From positions 1 through 23,024 of the forward strand of contig JAEPRB010000426.1 in the NCBI GenBank assembly GCA_016758965.1: a DNA stretch of 23,024 nt, written 5' to 3'. The translations under genes were made by a program, and so were the position numbers. The notes beneath the pieces are model-generated. The model searched no databases. It was not told the DNA's origin and was given only the letters and a program-made list of their open reading frames with translations. The stretch comes from Circinella minor. Its lineage: Eukaryota > Mucoromycota > Mucoromycetes > Mucorales > Lichtheimiaceae. Positions 1 to 9,682 of this stretch are shown piece by piece; within the stretch, counting starts at the first letter, position 1; each line of letters starts with the position of its first letter.

Positions 1-71
1 TCTTTCACGTTTCTTTTTATAAATACGCCTTCACAAATTTCACAGTAAAACTTCGTACGAGGTAATTTCAT
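1..71 (-). CDS. Partial protein with a C-x2-C (possible zinc finger) N-terminus, cut by window edge
   Basis: Reading the minus strand from an ATG at 71 gives an open frame to the window edge. It begins MKLPRTKFYCEICEGVF and continues with a basic IKRNVK. The aromatic-tyrosine-cysteine context followed by C-x2-C and a phenylalanine resembles the first half of a C2H2 or U1-type zinc finger; the histidines would lie outside the window. An in-frame stop lies about 65 bp upstream of the ATG, so this is either a true start or an internal exon. Only 23 residues are visible, so the family cannot be fixed and a chance ORF is possible. Confidence 0.3.
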   Translation of the reverse strand, partial: MKLPRTKFYCEICEGVFIKRNVK

Positions 72-998
72 TATGGTCAAGAGTGGTATAGTCAAAAAGC
101 AAAATCTTCCACTAAATTCTGTTTAGCCATGGCGTCAACTTGTAAATAATTTCCAAGTCAGCAAGCATAAATATTTCCAGTAATCATCAATAGATATTCA
201 GTGTTTCTATGGAAACGACACTATTAAACTGTGCTATTTTCTATATCCCATATAAACAGTATGAATCAGAATAAAATCGAAAAAGTAACCATTCAAATAC
301 AAAAGTAGAGTATTTGTATCGATTTTTTGGGCAAATATTATCAGTCGCATTGTGTAGATTTCCAGTGCAAAGAGATTTTCAAAGATTTCCAGTAAAATTC
401 AGTGATTCAAAACCCGTAGTGATAGGGGGGAGGGGTAGCGACGAGACAAGGAAAAACAATATCTACAATATATATTCCAAAAAAAAAAAAAAGGCGTTGG
501 TTTACTATCATTTTTAAAAATATAATATAAAAAAATTATTCATGACAAGGAATAGTAACGTAGTAAATCAACATACGAGATTCGTTTCTCAAACAGTCAT
601 TTTAGTCATCGTTGTTATGGAAACAGTATTCGACTTTCAATACGTACAGTCATCTTGAACAAAAAAATAATAATCAATGGTTATTATAAACTCTTATTAT
701 GCAAATCAGATTATTATTCTATTAAAGAAAATGCCAATGTAATTTAGATAATAAAGTATGTACATACAAACCGCTTATATAATATTATAAAAAAGTATAG
801 ATTCTAGTATAACTTTAATATTTCCTGTTGTAACATAAATGACAAATATATAAATTGGTTGCTACGTATTACGTATAAAAATGATTTTTATTTATTTATT
901 TTATAATGACTTTCTGATTAAATATTATTAAATTAAGCATTGTACGTATGTTTCCTTGAAGGAATTGAAGTACGTATTCCTTTTCTTTTTTACTATTA
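72..998. other. Intergenic, no gene recognised
   Basis: This is AT-rich sequence between the partial gene at the left edge and the 3' end of the secreted-protein gene. The octamer TTTCCAGT occurs three times (near 174, 360 and 388), and ATGGAAAC occurs near 209 and 617. Several TACGTA palindromes lie at 640-975. It presumably holds the promoter of the left-edge gene. Short ORFs here show no family resemblance. Confidence 0.5.
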
Positions 999-1426
999 TT
1001 ACTGAATGCGATTACCATTCATATCAAAAATTTTAACTTCAAATCTATCAGATGATCTATGGGCTTCAGCATAACCTCCAGCTGGACATTGAATAGAATA
1101 ACTTTCACCATGTGTAGTTCCTCCAACTCTTGTATACGATATCTTTAAATATATATGAGAAGTAAATAAAAAAAAATAGATGAATTTATTAATAATTATA
1201 TAAAGGAAAAAGAATGAATCAACTTAATTAAAAATTTACCGTAAGTCCAACCATATGATTCTTATCTGGTTTGCTACTGCATTGACGCGATTCGACAGGA
1301 CAACATTGAAATTTACCGGTTGGAATATTTGAGTGATGAAAACTAGCCCTATATATCATTTGATAATAAACAAAAATTATTTTTATTATTATTACGGTTA
1401 TTATCATGTATACAAAAAACTACATC

Positions 1427-1473
<47 letters not shown>

Positions 1474-1669
1474 ATACATATTGATAACTTTACCCTCCCT
1501 TTCCAAAAAAACCTTGACCAGAATCTTGATGAACATACATAGTGCTACCATCTTCCATTTTATTATAAACACAAAATGAATAGACACCATTATATGGTAA
1601 AATAATGCTCATAAGAAAAAATAGCATTGTAAGGGGTAAAAAGAATTTTGAGTGGCAAGTAATAATCAT
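999..1669 (-). CDS. Small secreted cysteine-containing protein (142 aa, 3 exons)
   Basis: Three minus-strand exons, 1669-1494, 1348-1240 and 1142-999, join through GTAAAG..TAG and GTAAAT..AAG introns into a 429-nt frame. Residues 1-31 form a hydrophobic signal peptide (KFFLPLTMLFFLMSIILP core). The mature part starts near SFCVYNKMEDG and has five cysteines (33, 74, 75, 82, 114), including a CC pair and a C-P-A-G-G motif. It has no transmembrane segment after the signal and ends in FDMNGNRIQ. The order FCVYN, then a Gly/Ser stretch, CCP, C, and QCPAGG resembles small secreted proteins common in Mucoromycota, but I know no function for it. An effector or cell-wall-associated role would be a guess. 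The gene model is well supported by frame continuity and splice sites. Intron 1 contains a 41-base poly-T tract (sense strand). Confidence 0.72.
1431..1471. repeat. Poly(A) run of 41 bases
   Basis: An uninterrupted A tract on the plus strand inside intron 1 of the secreted-protein gene. It reads as a poly-pyrimidine tract in the sense of transcription. Length is probably polymorphic or uncertain in the assembly. Confidence 0.9.
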
Positions 1670-1770
1670 AATGTTTGAATTTTTGTTAATAGACGGATGT
1701 GTGAAAAAAAAAGTAACAAAAGATAGTAGTTAATGATGAATTTTTTTTTTCGACACGATGTGTGTTCTTT

Positions 1771-1780
1771 TATTTATAGG
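1771..1780 (-). promoter_or_regulatory. TATA box of the secreted-protein gene
   Basis: The minus strand reads CCTATAAATA here, about 100 bp upstream of the ATG at 1669. Both sequence and spacing fit a strong TATA promoter, as expected for an inducible secreted-protein gene. Confidence 0.5.
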
Positions 1781-3092
1781 CTAAATCTTATCTGAAGAAA
1801 AAAAAAAAGAAAATACTAGTCTTTAATATTTGATTATGCTGTAATATTACGTATCATATTATAGTATAACTAGGTATATACGTTCTTAATATGCACTACT
1901 TTCACTTCTATAGTTTACTTAGAAAAACGTTTTTTTTAGACAACGAAATTATATCTGTAATAATAATAAAAGCTTTTTCTTTGTTGATTTTTTTTGTTGT
2001 TGTCTTTTTTTTTCTATGCCCTACATATTTTTATATATAATCTTTAAGGGGGTGGGGGTTGATGGTCATCGTAATTACTCGGCAAAATTGAAAAAAAGAA
2101 AATATCAACCGATAATATAGTGTCAAAAGCAACCTACGATCTATAAATGACAAAACAATGACCAAACATTTATTAAATGTACCCCCCTCCCCCTTTTTTT
2201 TTTCTTTTTAAGTTTATACAACAAAACAACTAAATCAACACAATTTTTTTTTTGATTACCCTACGTATTTCAACTTTATCATTGTCTCTCTACAATTTAA
2301 TTGTGTGTGAATATATTATTATTTAATGAATTATATTTACAACTACGTAACTAAAAACAAGTAAATTATCTACGTAAAGAACAGATTATACTATTCATGA
2401 CCATATCTTTACTGTTATAACAAAAACGTTATATACTTTAGTACGACCATGATTATATACCTTTATTTGAAGCTGATAAATAAATTATATAAGGTTAATA
2501 ACTTAAAACGAATAGGGAGATTATAGAATAAGTATAACAAAGAAAAAAAAAAGAGTTGGTTTTCTCTTTTCACAGACACAACTTTTTTTTTTTTAGTTGT
2601 TCTACTACTCCTTGAAAAGGTAATATATTATATCTCAATAAGTGTTAATAAAGAAATGGATATATATCTTTAGTACATTACAAATAAAATAAATGTTATT
2701 GTCAAAAAGAATGGTTTTTACATGGCATTTTTTTTTTTAATTTTTATTACATACAAAATATTAATTTATTATATGAAAGGTTACGATTTATTTTAATTAA
2801 TAAAAGAGTAAAATGTTATATATCATATACAAAGTCAGGCGATCAAGTAACAACCTTTTTTCTTTTTTTTTTTTTTGTTACCTGGTAATAAGATAAATAA
2901 TTATTACATATTAAAGGAAAATTAGAACTAAAAAAAGAAATTGAATTTCATGATTACTTGTAAATCATTATTATGCATATAAATTATAAAATACGTTACG
3001 TAGCAAAGTGATAGATTATATTTACTATTAGTAAAAAGAAAAAAAAAAGCGGAGGGGGGGGGAGAGAGAATTAAGTTTTGTTATTATTTTTA
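1781..3092. other. Long AT-rich intergenic stretch
   Basis: About 1.3 kb with many poly-A/T tracts, a G-rich patch near 2047-2058, a C-rich patch near 2181-2192 and several TACGTA sites. I find no ORF with family resemblance or plausible exon chain on either strand. Confidence 0.5.
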
Positions 3093-3568
3093 CAGCGTTG
3101 GAAATTGAATTTGGTCATCCAAAATAAATGGGCCACATTTTCTAGATTGAGTTACTTCAACAAAATTGAGTCAGCAAGCAAAAATGAGCTACTCCCCTCA
3201 ATGACTATGAATTTGGGCCAAGAAGAAAAGCTTAACATGTATATTAAATTTATATATAGAGTGGCTCATACGCACGGTATTCGAAAAAAAAAAGTGCCAC
3301 GACAACGATAATCAATGTGTAATATTCACTATCTTTCTAGAAGAAAGAAAACAAAACACATTCTCTCCCTCTTTGAAAACAAAAAAAAAAAAGAAATATT
3401 TATTTTGACCAAGTTATTAAGCAGTTTACATGGTATACATAGATTTTACAGTTTGGGAATTTGAGAATTTTCTTTCAGCCGTGAGTTCATTAATCCTTTA
3501 AATAAGATAAAAACATCTCCAGGAATATTAATTACTAGAGTCATTAATTGGATGATATACATTTATCA

Positions 3569-3911
3569 TCATGGAGGAGGCGGATGATGATTATAGCGAA
3601 TTTTTCTGTGTAGATGTTGTCTTCTAGTCCAACCATACACATCGACTACTGACTTTTTATTTTCGTTTTCAAGTAAGTCTTGGTTTCTTGTTGTAACTAT
3701 TCTACGAGTAAAACTAAAGACATTCATTTTACCAACGAGAGGTATCGTTAATCGAGATCTTGACAGATGTGAAGGTGTGTACCCAAGTTCCTCTTTTCCA
3801 ACTTTCAATGCCATTCACATTAACTTCACTTCCTTTCGTACTATTGAATACTTTTCCCATCACACCATCTTTATGACCTTCTGTTGATAAACGTGAATAG
3901 ATTTTCATCAT
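3569..3911 (-). pseudogene. Frame-broken coding remnant A inside the 3093-6299 element
   Basis: Two overlapping minus-strand frames carry a continuous-looking protein. From 3911 one frame reads HKDGVMGKVFNS and goes on to GIESWKRG. Near 3800 the sense passes to a second frame containing LTIPLVGKMNVFSFTRR and VVDVYGWTRRQHLHRKIRY, ending at a stop near 3569. A single indel near 3800 would explain this. The KDGV..K start also appears in remnant B, so the two may be diverged copies of one domain. I do not recognise the family. Confidence 0.35.
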
Positions 3912-4384
3912 CTAGCACTGTATTTTTATAGTAAAAAAAAAAAAATTGACAAAAAATTAAGTATCAACAACCAAAACAGAACGGAACCCATTTTTTTTTT
4001 TATATAATCCATCCCCACAAAACAAGACGCTCATCCTCATCGTTACAAAAGCCTTTAAATTTTCTCAAATTTATTCATATCAAACAACGTTGTAGGAAAA
4101 TCAACTGCGAATTGGGGGATACGAGATGTATAGATCAAGTGCAGTCTGTAGAAATCTTTTATTTAGTCCGCTAAAAATTGAGAATAGTAATTGGATTGGT
4201 ATTAACACAAAAAACATAAGACATATTTATTGAAAAAAAAAAAAAACCCTACAACTATAATTATCAAGGAAGACTTAATTTTCTTCTTTTAGTTTCTGGT
4301 GGGGGGGAAATAGGTGTCTTTTTTGTAATTCAGTACCCAAGCGATTCAAAGACCAATGTCGCGCGTTCATCACACCTTAAAGTA

Positions 4385-4760
4385 CACTTAGTGTAGAACT
4401 TGAAGAAAGCCCAAGATCTTCCCGAAGATTATTAACGGCATCAATAATTTTTTTTTCTAATATTAAATCATTTGCAGTCATGTCTTCTCCATTTTATCCC
4501 CTACTTGAATTCAAATTCTTCAATGGACTATAAAAACCATCTCGACTGAACCATCCATATAAGACTTGGGATGTATTATCAAGCTAAAGCCAAATTTATC
4601 ATCAACCTTGCATTTTCCATGACATTATATGGTCATGATTACTATCATGTAAAGTACCAACCATGCCTTTTCCTTACTTCTCTAACTGATTTCCCTTCAT
4701 CACGCCACAGTTTCATTATAACACCGTCTTTTCATACGCTGCACAATTTGGCCCATTTAA
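4385..4760 (-). pseudogene. Frame-broken coding remnant B with helix-turn-helix-like segment
   Basis: On the minus strand near 4735 a frame reads KDGVIMKLWRDEGKSVREV followed by RKRHG. This is close in pattern to the helix-turn-helix of IS630/Tc1-type transposases (hydrophobic, L-W/Y, E-G-K-S-x-R-E-V/I). Stops follow. Further down, LYGWFSRDGFYSPLKNLNSS appears, then after a shift MTANDLILEKKIIDAVNNL and REDLGLSSSS near 4480-4400. Several frames and stops show that it is dead or heavily spliced. The transposase reading rests on the HTH pattern only. Confidence 0.3.
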
Positions 4761-5061
4761 CTGTTAATTAACAGTTTGAAACAACCACTGCTGCGGAATG
4801 GTCTGAGTTTTTTTTTTAATTCTTTGGCATTATTTTTGTTCACGTTGTTTTTAAGTGCATCAATTTCAGTAAAAAAAAAAATGCCTGCTTTGTTCTTTTT
4901 CATAACTGTTCAAAATCTCAAAAAGAAATTAGTTAGACACGCATTACCCAAAAAGGCAATGATAACTTATATTTCTAGTGTTTTATTTTATCATTTTATT
5001 TGTCGTTATGTTGTTATAAATAAGTTGCATCATTTAAATATGTTTCCTACAACGCTTTGTT

Positions 5062-5357
5062 GACTTTTTTTTTTTGGATTCCTTTAGTTTTAATTGTTGT
5101 AGGGATAACAGCGTGTGTGGCCGTGATGTAGGTTTTGTTGATGAGTTGTGTTGTTTCTTTTGTTAAGAGGGTTGTCAAAAGTATCATTTTAGCCTTTACA
5201 ATCTTGTCTGGTATCTTAGAATGACTTTGTATACGTAGGGTACTTTAATTCTTCAATTGCCCTTATCGATAGCATCCACCTTTGACAAGAAATCATTTTC
5301 TATAAACTTCAAAAGTGCATCTAAAGTCCAATTTTCGGTTCGGATACCATGTATTAA
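5062..5357 (-). pseudogene. Frame-broken coding remnant C, family unknown
   Basis: The minus strand from 5357 reads IRTENWTLDALLKFIENDF and on to SKVDAIDKGN before a stop near 5255. After a frame change, KIPDKIVKAKMILLTTLLTK runs on to INKTYITATHAVIPTT. Amino-acid composition and lack of low complexity make it look like former coding sequence in the same orientation as remnants A, B and D. I do not recognise the family. Confidence 0.28.
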
Positions 5358-5599
5358 GGTAAGAGAATTAATTGTTCACAATTAGAAAATGCTCCTAGTA
5401 GCGAAGTAAAAGAGAGATTAATTCTATTTGTAAAATGACTATTATATTTTATATATAGATTGTAACTTATATAACTATTTGAAAAGAATAATAATAATAA
5501 TAGCTAGCTATTTGTTATACGTACTGGATAAGCATTTATATTGAAGTAATTAAATATTATTGTTCGAGATGTCTATAATCGATTTTTGCCATAGACATT

Positions 5600-6090
5600 A
5601 TTGCATTTTGCTTTCTTGCTGTTCCCTTCACGCTCAATGGTGCCACATATGGCACATGTTCTTAATTTTTATTTATGGATGTCTTTAAGCAGATTATTGC
5701 TGCTGCTGCTATCTGTAAATATTTGTAGTCCTATAATAGAATTTGGATCAATGAACACGAAATTTATGTTACAACTATAACAATTAAAACACTTTTGAAG
5801 ACATACTACTTTATCGCTTCAAAATAAACTCGATTTCATAGTACTGGATTCAATGGCAGTAGTTGGACTAATAATAGATTCTTTATTAATAGTTTGGTTT
5901 GTCGACAAATATGTTCTTGAAATCACCAACATTAGTAGAATGTTCATCTCCACATACGCAAATCATGAACTCTCTATTAGATAATGCTTTTGTTCCATTA
6001 GAATTTCTTCCTGACATTAGGATTTCTTGCTTCTGTTTTTTTTTTCTTCCACGTCTTTTACTATTTAGATTTATATTCCATTATGACACT
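5600..6090 (-). pseudogene. Cysteine-rich coding remnant D (possible Fanzor/TnpB-like zinc-finger end)
   Basis: Minus-strand frames give KALSNREFMICVCGDEHSTN (around 5995-5930), then VVCLQKCFNCYSCN (around 5815-5770) and, after an indel, RTCAICGTIEREGNSKKAKC (around 5665-5600). The order NEF..C-x-C followed by C-x2-C-G..R-E/D-G-N recalls the NEF-T-S-x-x-C-x2-C and C-x2-C..RD-x-N end of Fanzor/TnpB proteins. The spacing is disturbed, stops intervene and the aspartate of RD is a glutamate here. Other zinc-binding families remain possible. Confidence 0.25.
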
Positions 6091-6442
6091 ATGGATGCAG
6101 TCCATGACAGCAAATAAGTTTTTAATATTGACAACTAAATAAAATGTTTGCTTTCTTATGCTTTATGCTACCTGTTTTAAGTCTCAGCAACAACATGTCA
6201 TATTTTATTGGCTTTCATTTGCCTCATTCACTTTAGCCGTGGCCACTTTAGCCGTGCCGAAAATGTGGCCCATTTTTTTGACCCAAGTTCCCAACTCTGT
6301 AAAAACGTAGGAAAAGACTTTTTGATGATTCTATAATAAAGCTTATCTGATTTTAAATGACCTCAAATTGGGGGGTGGGGATTGCAACTATAGAAAATTC
6401 CTGTTTTTTTATTGGTCATCGGGAACAAAGGTATGGGCGCGT

Positions 6443-6471
6443 GCACACACACACACACAGAGAGAGAGAGG
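6443..6471. repeat. (CA)n(GA)n microsatellite
   Basis: A dinucleotide run of CA changes to GA, about 110 bp upstream of the calmodulin ATG. Confidence 0.9.
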
Positions 6472-6565
6472 AAGTTCCCTTTTCTTTTTTCTTTCTTTTT
6501 CCTTTTTTAAAACATATACAATTCCCCAAAGTTCATCTGACTCGTATATATAAATAATATAGAAA

Positions 6566-7672
6566 ATGGTAAGTAATGACAATTTTTCTTTCTTTCTTTC
6601 TCTTTTTTTTCTTTTTTTTCCCTCGAACTATTATAGACCTGGTTACTTTTTTTTTTCTTGTCCTCCTTTTTCTTTACGTGTTCAATGTTTTGAAAAAAAA
6701 AAAAAAAAAAAACTGATGGTGAAAAAAAAAAAACAACGTTTTGTTCTAAACATGAAATGAATTATTATAGGCTGATCAACTTACTGAAGAACAAATTACC
6801 GAGTTCCGAGAAGCTTTTTCACTTTTTGATAAAGATAACGATGGTTCCATTACTACTAAGGAATTGGGTACTGTTATGCGTTCTCTTAATTTGAATCCTA
6901 CTGAAGCCGAACTTCAAGATATGGTAAAAAAAAAAAAAAAAAAAAGGGGGGGGGGAAAGAGAATGGAGAAAACTTTATTTAGTGTTGGAAAAGAACAAAA
7001 CTCTAAGCATAACAACAACAACAATGATGATGTTTTATGATTATTAACAATCATATATAAATATATATTTTTTAAGGTTAATGAAGTTGATAGTGATGGT
7101 AACGGTACTATTGATTTTAGTGAATTTTTAACCATGTTGGCTAGGTATTATTATAACGCGTTTTTTTTCTTATAATTGTGTGAAATTTCTCCCCTCTTTC
7201 TTACCCTTCCCTTCCTCTCATTATTATTTTATAGAAAATTGAAAGATACTGACTCCCAGGAGGAGATTCAAGAAGCCTTTAAGGTTTTTGATAAAGATGG
7301 TAATGGTTATATTTCCGCAGCTGAGCTGCGTCATGTCATGACTTCTTTAGGTAAGTAAAAAAAAAAGGGAGAAAAGAAAAATTAACTATTCTATTACAAT
7401 TATTTTGGTATTGGAGAAAAAAAAAAAAAGGAAATCTAAACTTGTTATATATATATATATATTTAGGTGAGAAATTAACTGAAGAAGAAGTTGATGAAAT
7501 GATTCGTGAAGCTGATATTGATCAAGATGGTCAAATAAATTACGAAGAATTTGTCAAGATGATGGTTAGTAATATAATGAAGAGGATGAGGAAAATAAGG
7601 GAAATAAAATAAAGAAAGGGGGAGAATAATTTATTAACAATTTATTATTATTATTATTAGATGTCGAAATAA
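6566..7672 (+). CDS. Calmodulin (149 aa, 6 exons)
   Basis: Exons 6566-6568, 6771-6923, 7077-7144, 7235-7350, 7467-7564 and 7661-7672 join to exactly 150 codons including the stop. Calmodulin is the cytosolic calcium sensor that activates kinases, calcineurin and other targets. All four EF-hand loops are intact: [12 protein letters not shown] (21-32), [12 protein letters not shown] (57-68), [12 protein letters not shown] (94-105) and [12 protein letters not shown] (130-141). Each has acidic residues at positions 1, 3, 5 and 12 where expected (N or Q-type substitutions within the normal range). The protein starts [19 protein letters not shown] after the initiator Met and ends FVKMMMSK. The first coding exon is only the ATG and the last only MSK plus stop. 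The length is the family's canonical 149. Function is certain; only splice details are inferred. Confidence 0.97.
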
Positions 7673-8450
7673 AATACTTTTGATCCGCCCCCCCCCGCTT
7701 TCCCTCCCCTCTTTCTACCCCAACAACAAGTGTTTATACCTTTATTTTGGGGGTTATTAAACTAACTTTCTTCATTTCCTTTTTTTATATACAACAAACT
7801 ATACTATTCTTTTCCATTTCTGCAAAAAACAAACTACAATAAACTTATATATTTATATATACGACTTTTTTTTTCTTTATCTAGTAATAATATTTTATTT
7901 CAATTCATTCATGGATCAAAAAAAAAAAAAGTGTTTATTTGGATAAAAAAGGGTTTTTATATTTTAAAAGATGTTCTATTTCAAAATTAATATGATCCCC
8001 CATATTAAAGCAAACTCGTTTTAACTTTTTCATTATGCAACTATTACAAAGATCATTCCTATAACTTGATACGTACTCTTTTACTTTTCCCTCCACTTGA
8101 ATATATTCGATTGTTATACAGTTTCTAGTAAACACTTATATGAATTCATTCTATGTAAATTATCGATTTTAAAAATTTTGGGTTCATAAGGGATGATATA
8201 ATACGCATAAAATAGTATATTATTCTTTCCTTATTTGTTATTTTAGTACCTCTTTGAAAATATATACCATGTTATATATTAAAAACAGTTACAGTTTATT
8301 CTTATACGGTGTCAAGATTACCTATAACTATATATATAGTATCTATGTACTGAAAAGAATATATTTGCTTTTACCTATGCAAATGACCAACCCTACTTTG
8401 GGTAAATAGTTTGACCGATCCATCATCCGAACTAAAAAACACTCACTGAC
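7673..8450. other. Intergenic between calmodulin and ARD, with a 66-codon minus-strand ORF of unknown value
   Basis: This stretch holds a C-rich patch just after the calmodulin stop, then AT-rich sequence. A minus-strand ORF at 8135-7935 contains LCNSCIMKKLKRVCFNMGD and ends HLLKYKNPFLSK. Its composition looks somewhat protein-like, with four cysteines, but I see no partner exons or family match, so I do not call it a gene. The calmodulin terminator and the ARD promoter must lie here. Confidence 0.45.
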
Positions 8451-8460
8451 CTATAAAAAG
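8451..8460 (+). promoter_or_regulatory. TATA box of the ARD gene
   Basis: CTATAAAAAG lies 128 bp before the ARD ATG at 8588. It is followed by pyrimidine-rich leader sequence, a usual fungal core-promoter arrangement. Confidence 0.5.
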
Positions 8461-8587
8461 AAACTCATCCATGCCGAATAATCTTGTTTTTTTTTTCTTC
8501 TTCTCTCTATTTCCCCAACTCTTTTTTTTTTTTTTTTTCCCCTCTTCACATTCTTACATTGCACTAAACAGAAAAAAAAAATTAATA

Positions 8588-8998
8588 ATGCGTGCTTATG
8601 TTTATGATACCAAAGATACTTCCGATAAACGTGAAGCTCATGATACTGGAATAAATAAAACAGTGGAAGATTTAAAACATATTGGTGTTTTATATTGGCA
8701 CATTGGAGGTCCTACTGCTATGGACGATTTAAATGCACTTGCTAAAGAACGTGATTATAAAAATCGTGACGAGGTTCGATTATAACAATTAAAAAAGTAA
8801 CATTTTTGAAATAAAAGCATTTCAAATTAAACTTTTTTTTTTTTTTTTTGCATGTATTCCATGTTATTTTTATTTTTATTTTTTTTAGATTTGTGTTTCT
8901 CCTGCTACTATGGGTGATGCTTATGAAGAAAAATTAAAAATCTTTTTCGCAGAGTAAGTTTTTTTTTTTATGGTTCACCCCCCCCCTTATAAATTTAT

Positions 8999-9032
<34 letters not shown>

Positions 9033-9545
9033 GAAAATTGATAATAATAGGGGGGGATTTTTAAAGACATCTTCATGAAGATGAAGAAATTCGTTATGTA
9101 GTTGATGGTACCGGATATTTTGATGTTCGTGACCAAGATGATGTTTGGATTCGTATTCAAGTTGAAAAGAATGATATGCTTGTCTTGGTAAGTGGGTTAA
9201 AGTAAAGTGGGAGGGGGGGGAGGGGTTTACTTTATTGATTTGCTAAATTAAATATATATTAGCCTGCTGGTATCTATCATCGTTTTACAGCTGATACAAA
9301 TAATTATATTAAAGCTATTCGTCTTTTTAAAGATGAACCCAAGTGGGTTGCTATTAATCGTAAGTGACATATAATCAATCATTTTTTTTATGATTGATTA
9401 AAAAAAAAAAAAAAGCAGTTCATGATCAAAAAAAAATGAACGTGATGATGAACTCAAATTACGTGATTATTATGAATAAAATATAGGTCCGGATGCAGAT
9501 GATAATAAACACCGAAATGAATATCTTCAAACTATCAAGGCTTAA
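8588..9545 (+). CDS. Acireductone dioxygenase, methionine salvage (175 aa, 5 exons)
   Basis: Exons 8588-8773, 8889-8953, 9067-9187, 9263-9359 and 9487-9545 give 176 codons including the stop, close to the roughly 180 of the family. The enzyme oxidises acireductone to the keto-acid precursor of methionine (Fe form) in the cytosol. It is a single cupin barrel. Metal ligands are visible as H85-x-H87-x3-E91 in [11 protein letters not shown] and H130 in AGIYHRF. The start MRAYVYD, the segment [10 protein letters not shown] and the [12 protein letters not shown] strand are typical. An in-frame ATG at 8471 would add 39 mostly Phe-rich residues encoded by poly-T runs. I reject it because family members begin at MRAY. 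The first intron uses an unusual GTTCGA donor; the others start GTAAGT. The gene is convergent with VPS35, 137 bp away. Confidence 0.95.
9001..9030. repeat. Poly(A) run of 30 bases in ARD intron 2
   Basis: An uninterrupted A tract within the intron between 8954 and 9066. It is likely length-variable. Confidence 0.9.
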
Positions 9546-9682
9546 TCTTATAATAATAATAATAAAAAGAATCAATTCACAATATATATATATATATATA
9601 TATATCAAGTTCATGTCATAAGTTTGGTTGGAGGAGAGCACTCAACAAAAGATGCTTTTTATTATTATTATTATTATTATTA
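9546..9682. repeat. Convergent intergenic gap with (AT)n and (TTA)n microsatellites
   Basis: The 137-bp space between the ARD and VPS35 stop codons holds an (AT)12-like run at 9582-9605 and a (TTA)n run from about 9660 to 9680. Both transcripts must end in or through this gap. Their 3' untranslated regions may overlap in antisense. Confidence 0.8.

Larger units (their letters stand above)
3093..6299. mobile_element. Degenerate TA-flanked element with imperfect terminal inverted repeats
   Basis: The left end at 3093 begins CAGCGTTGGAAATTGAA. The reverse complement of the right end (from 6299) begins CAGAGTTGGGAACTTGG. Both arms then share the 16-mer AATGGGCCACATTTTC, with GGTCA just before it. 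Each end is bordered by TA (3091-3092 and 6300-6301), the target duplicated by Tc1/mariner-type elements. A related AAATGGGCCA sits internally on the minus strand near 4755, suggesting nesting or rearrangement. A 15-bp subterminal direct repeat (ACTTTAGCCGTGGCC-like) lies at 6231-6261. Inside, coding-like sequence is on the minus strand and broken by stops and frameshifts. The ends are my inference from similarity and the TA flank; superfamily is not proven. Confidence 0.45.

Noticed and set aside
3078..3311. Plus-strand 77-codon ORF
   Set aside because: It overlaps the left terminal inverted repeat of the degenerate element and has no family resemblance.
4571..5063. Plus-strand ORFs of 66 and 95 codons inside the degenerate element
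   Set aside because: The coding-like signal here is on the opposite strand; the plus-strand frames are Phe/Leu-rich and driven by homopolymers.
8471..8587. N-terminal extension of ARD from an upstream ATG
   Set aside because: It is encoded by poly-T tracts, Phe-rich, and family members start at MRAY; kept only as a finding.
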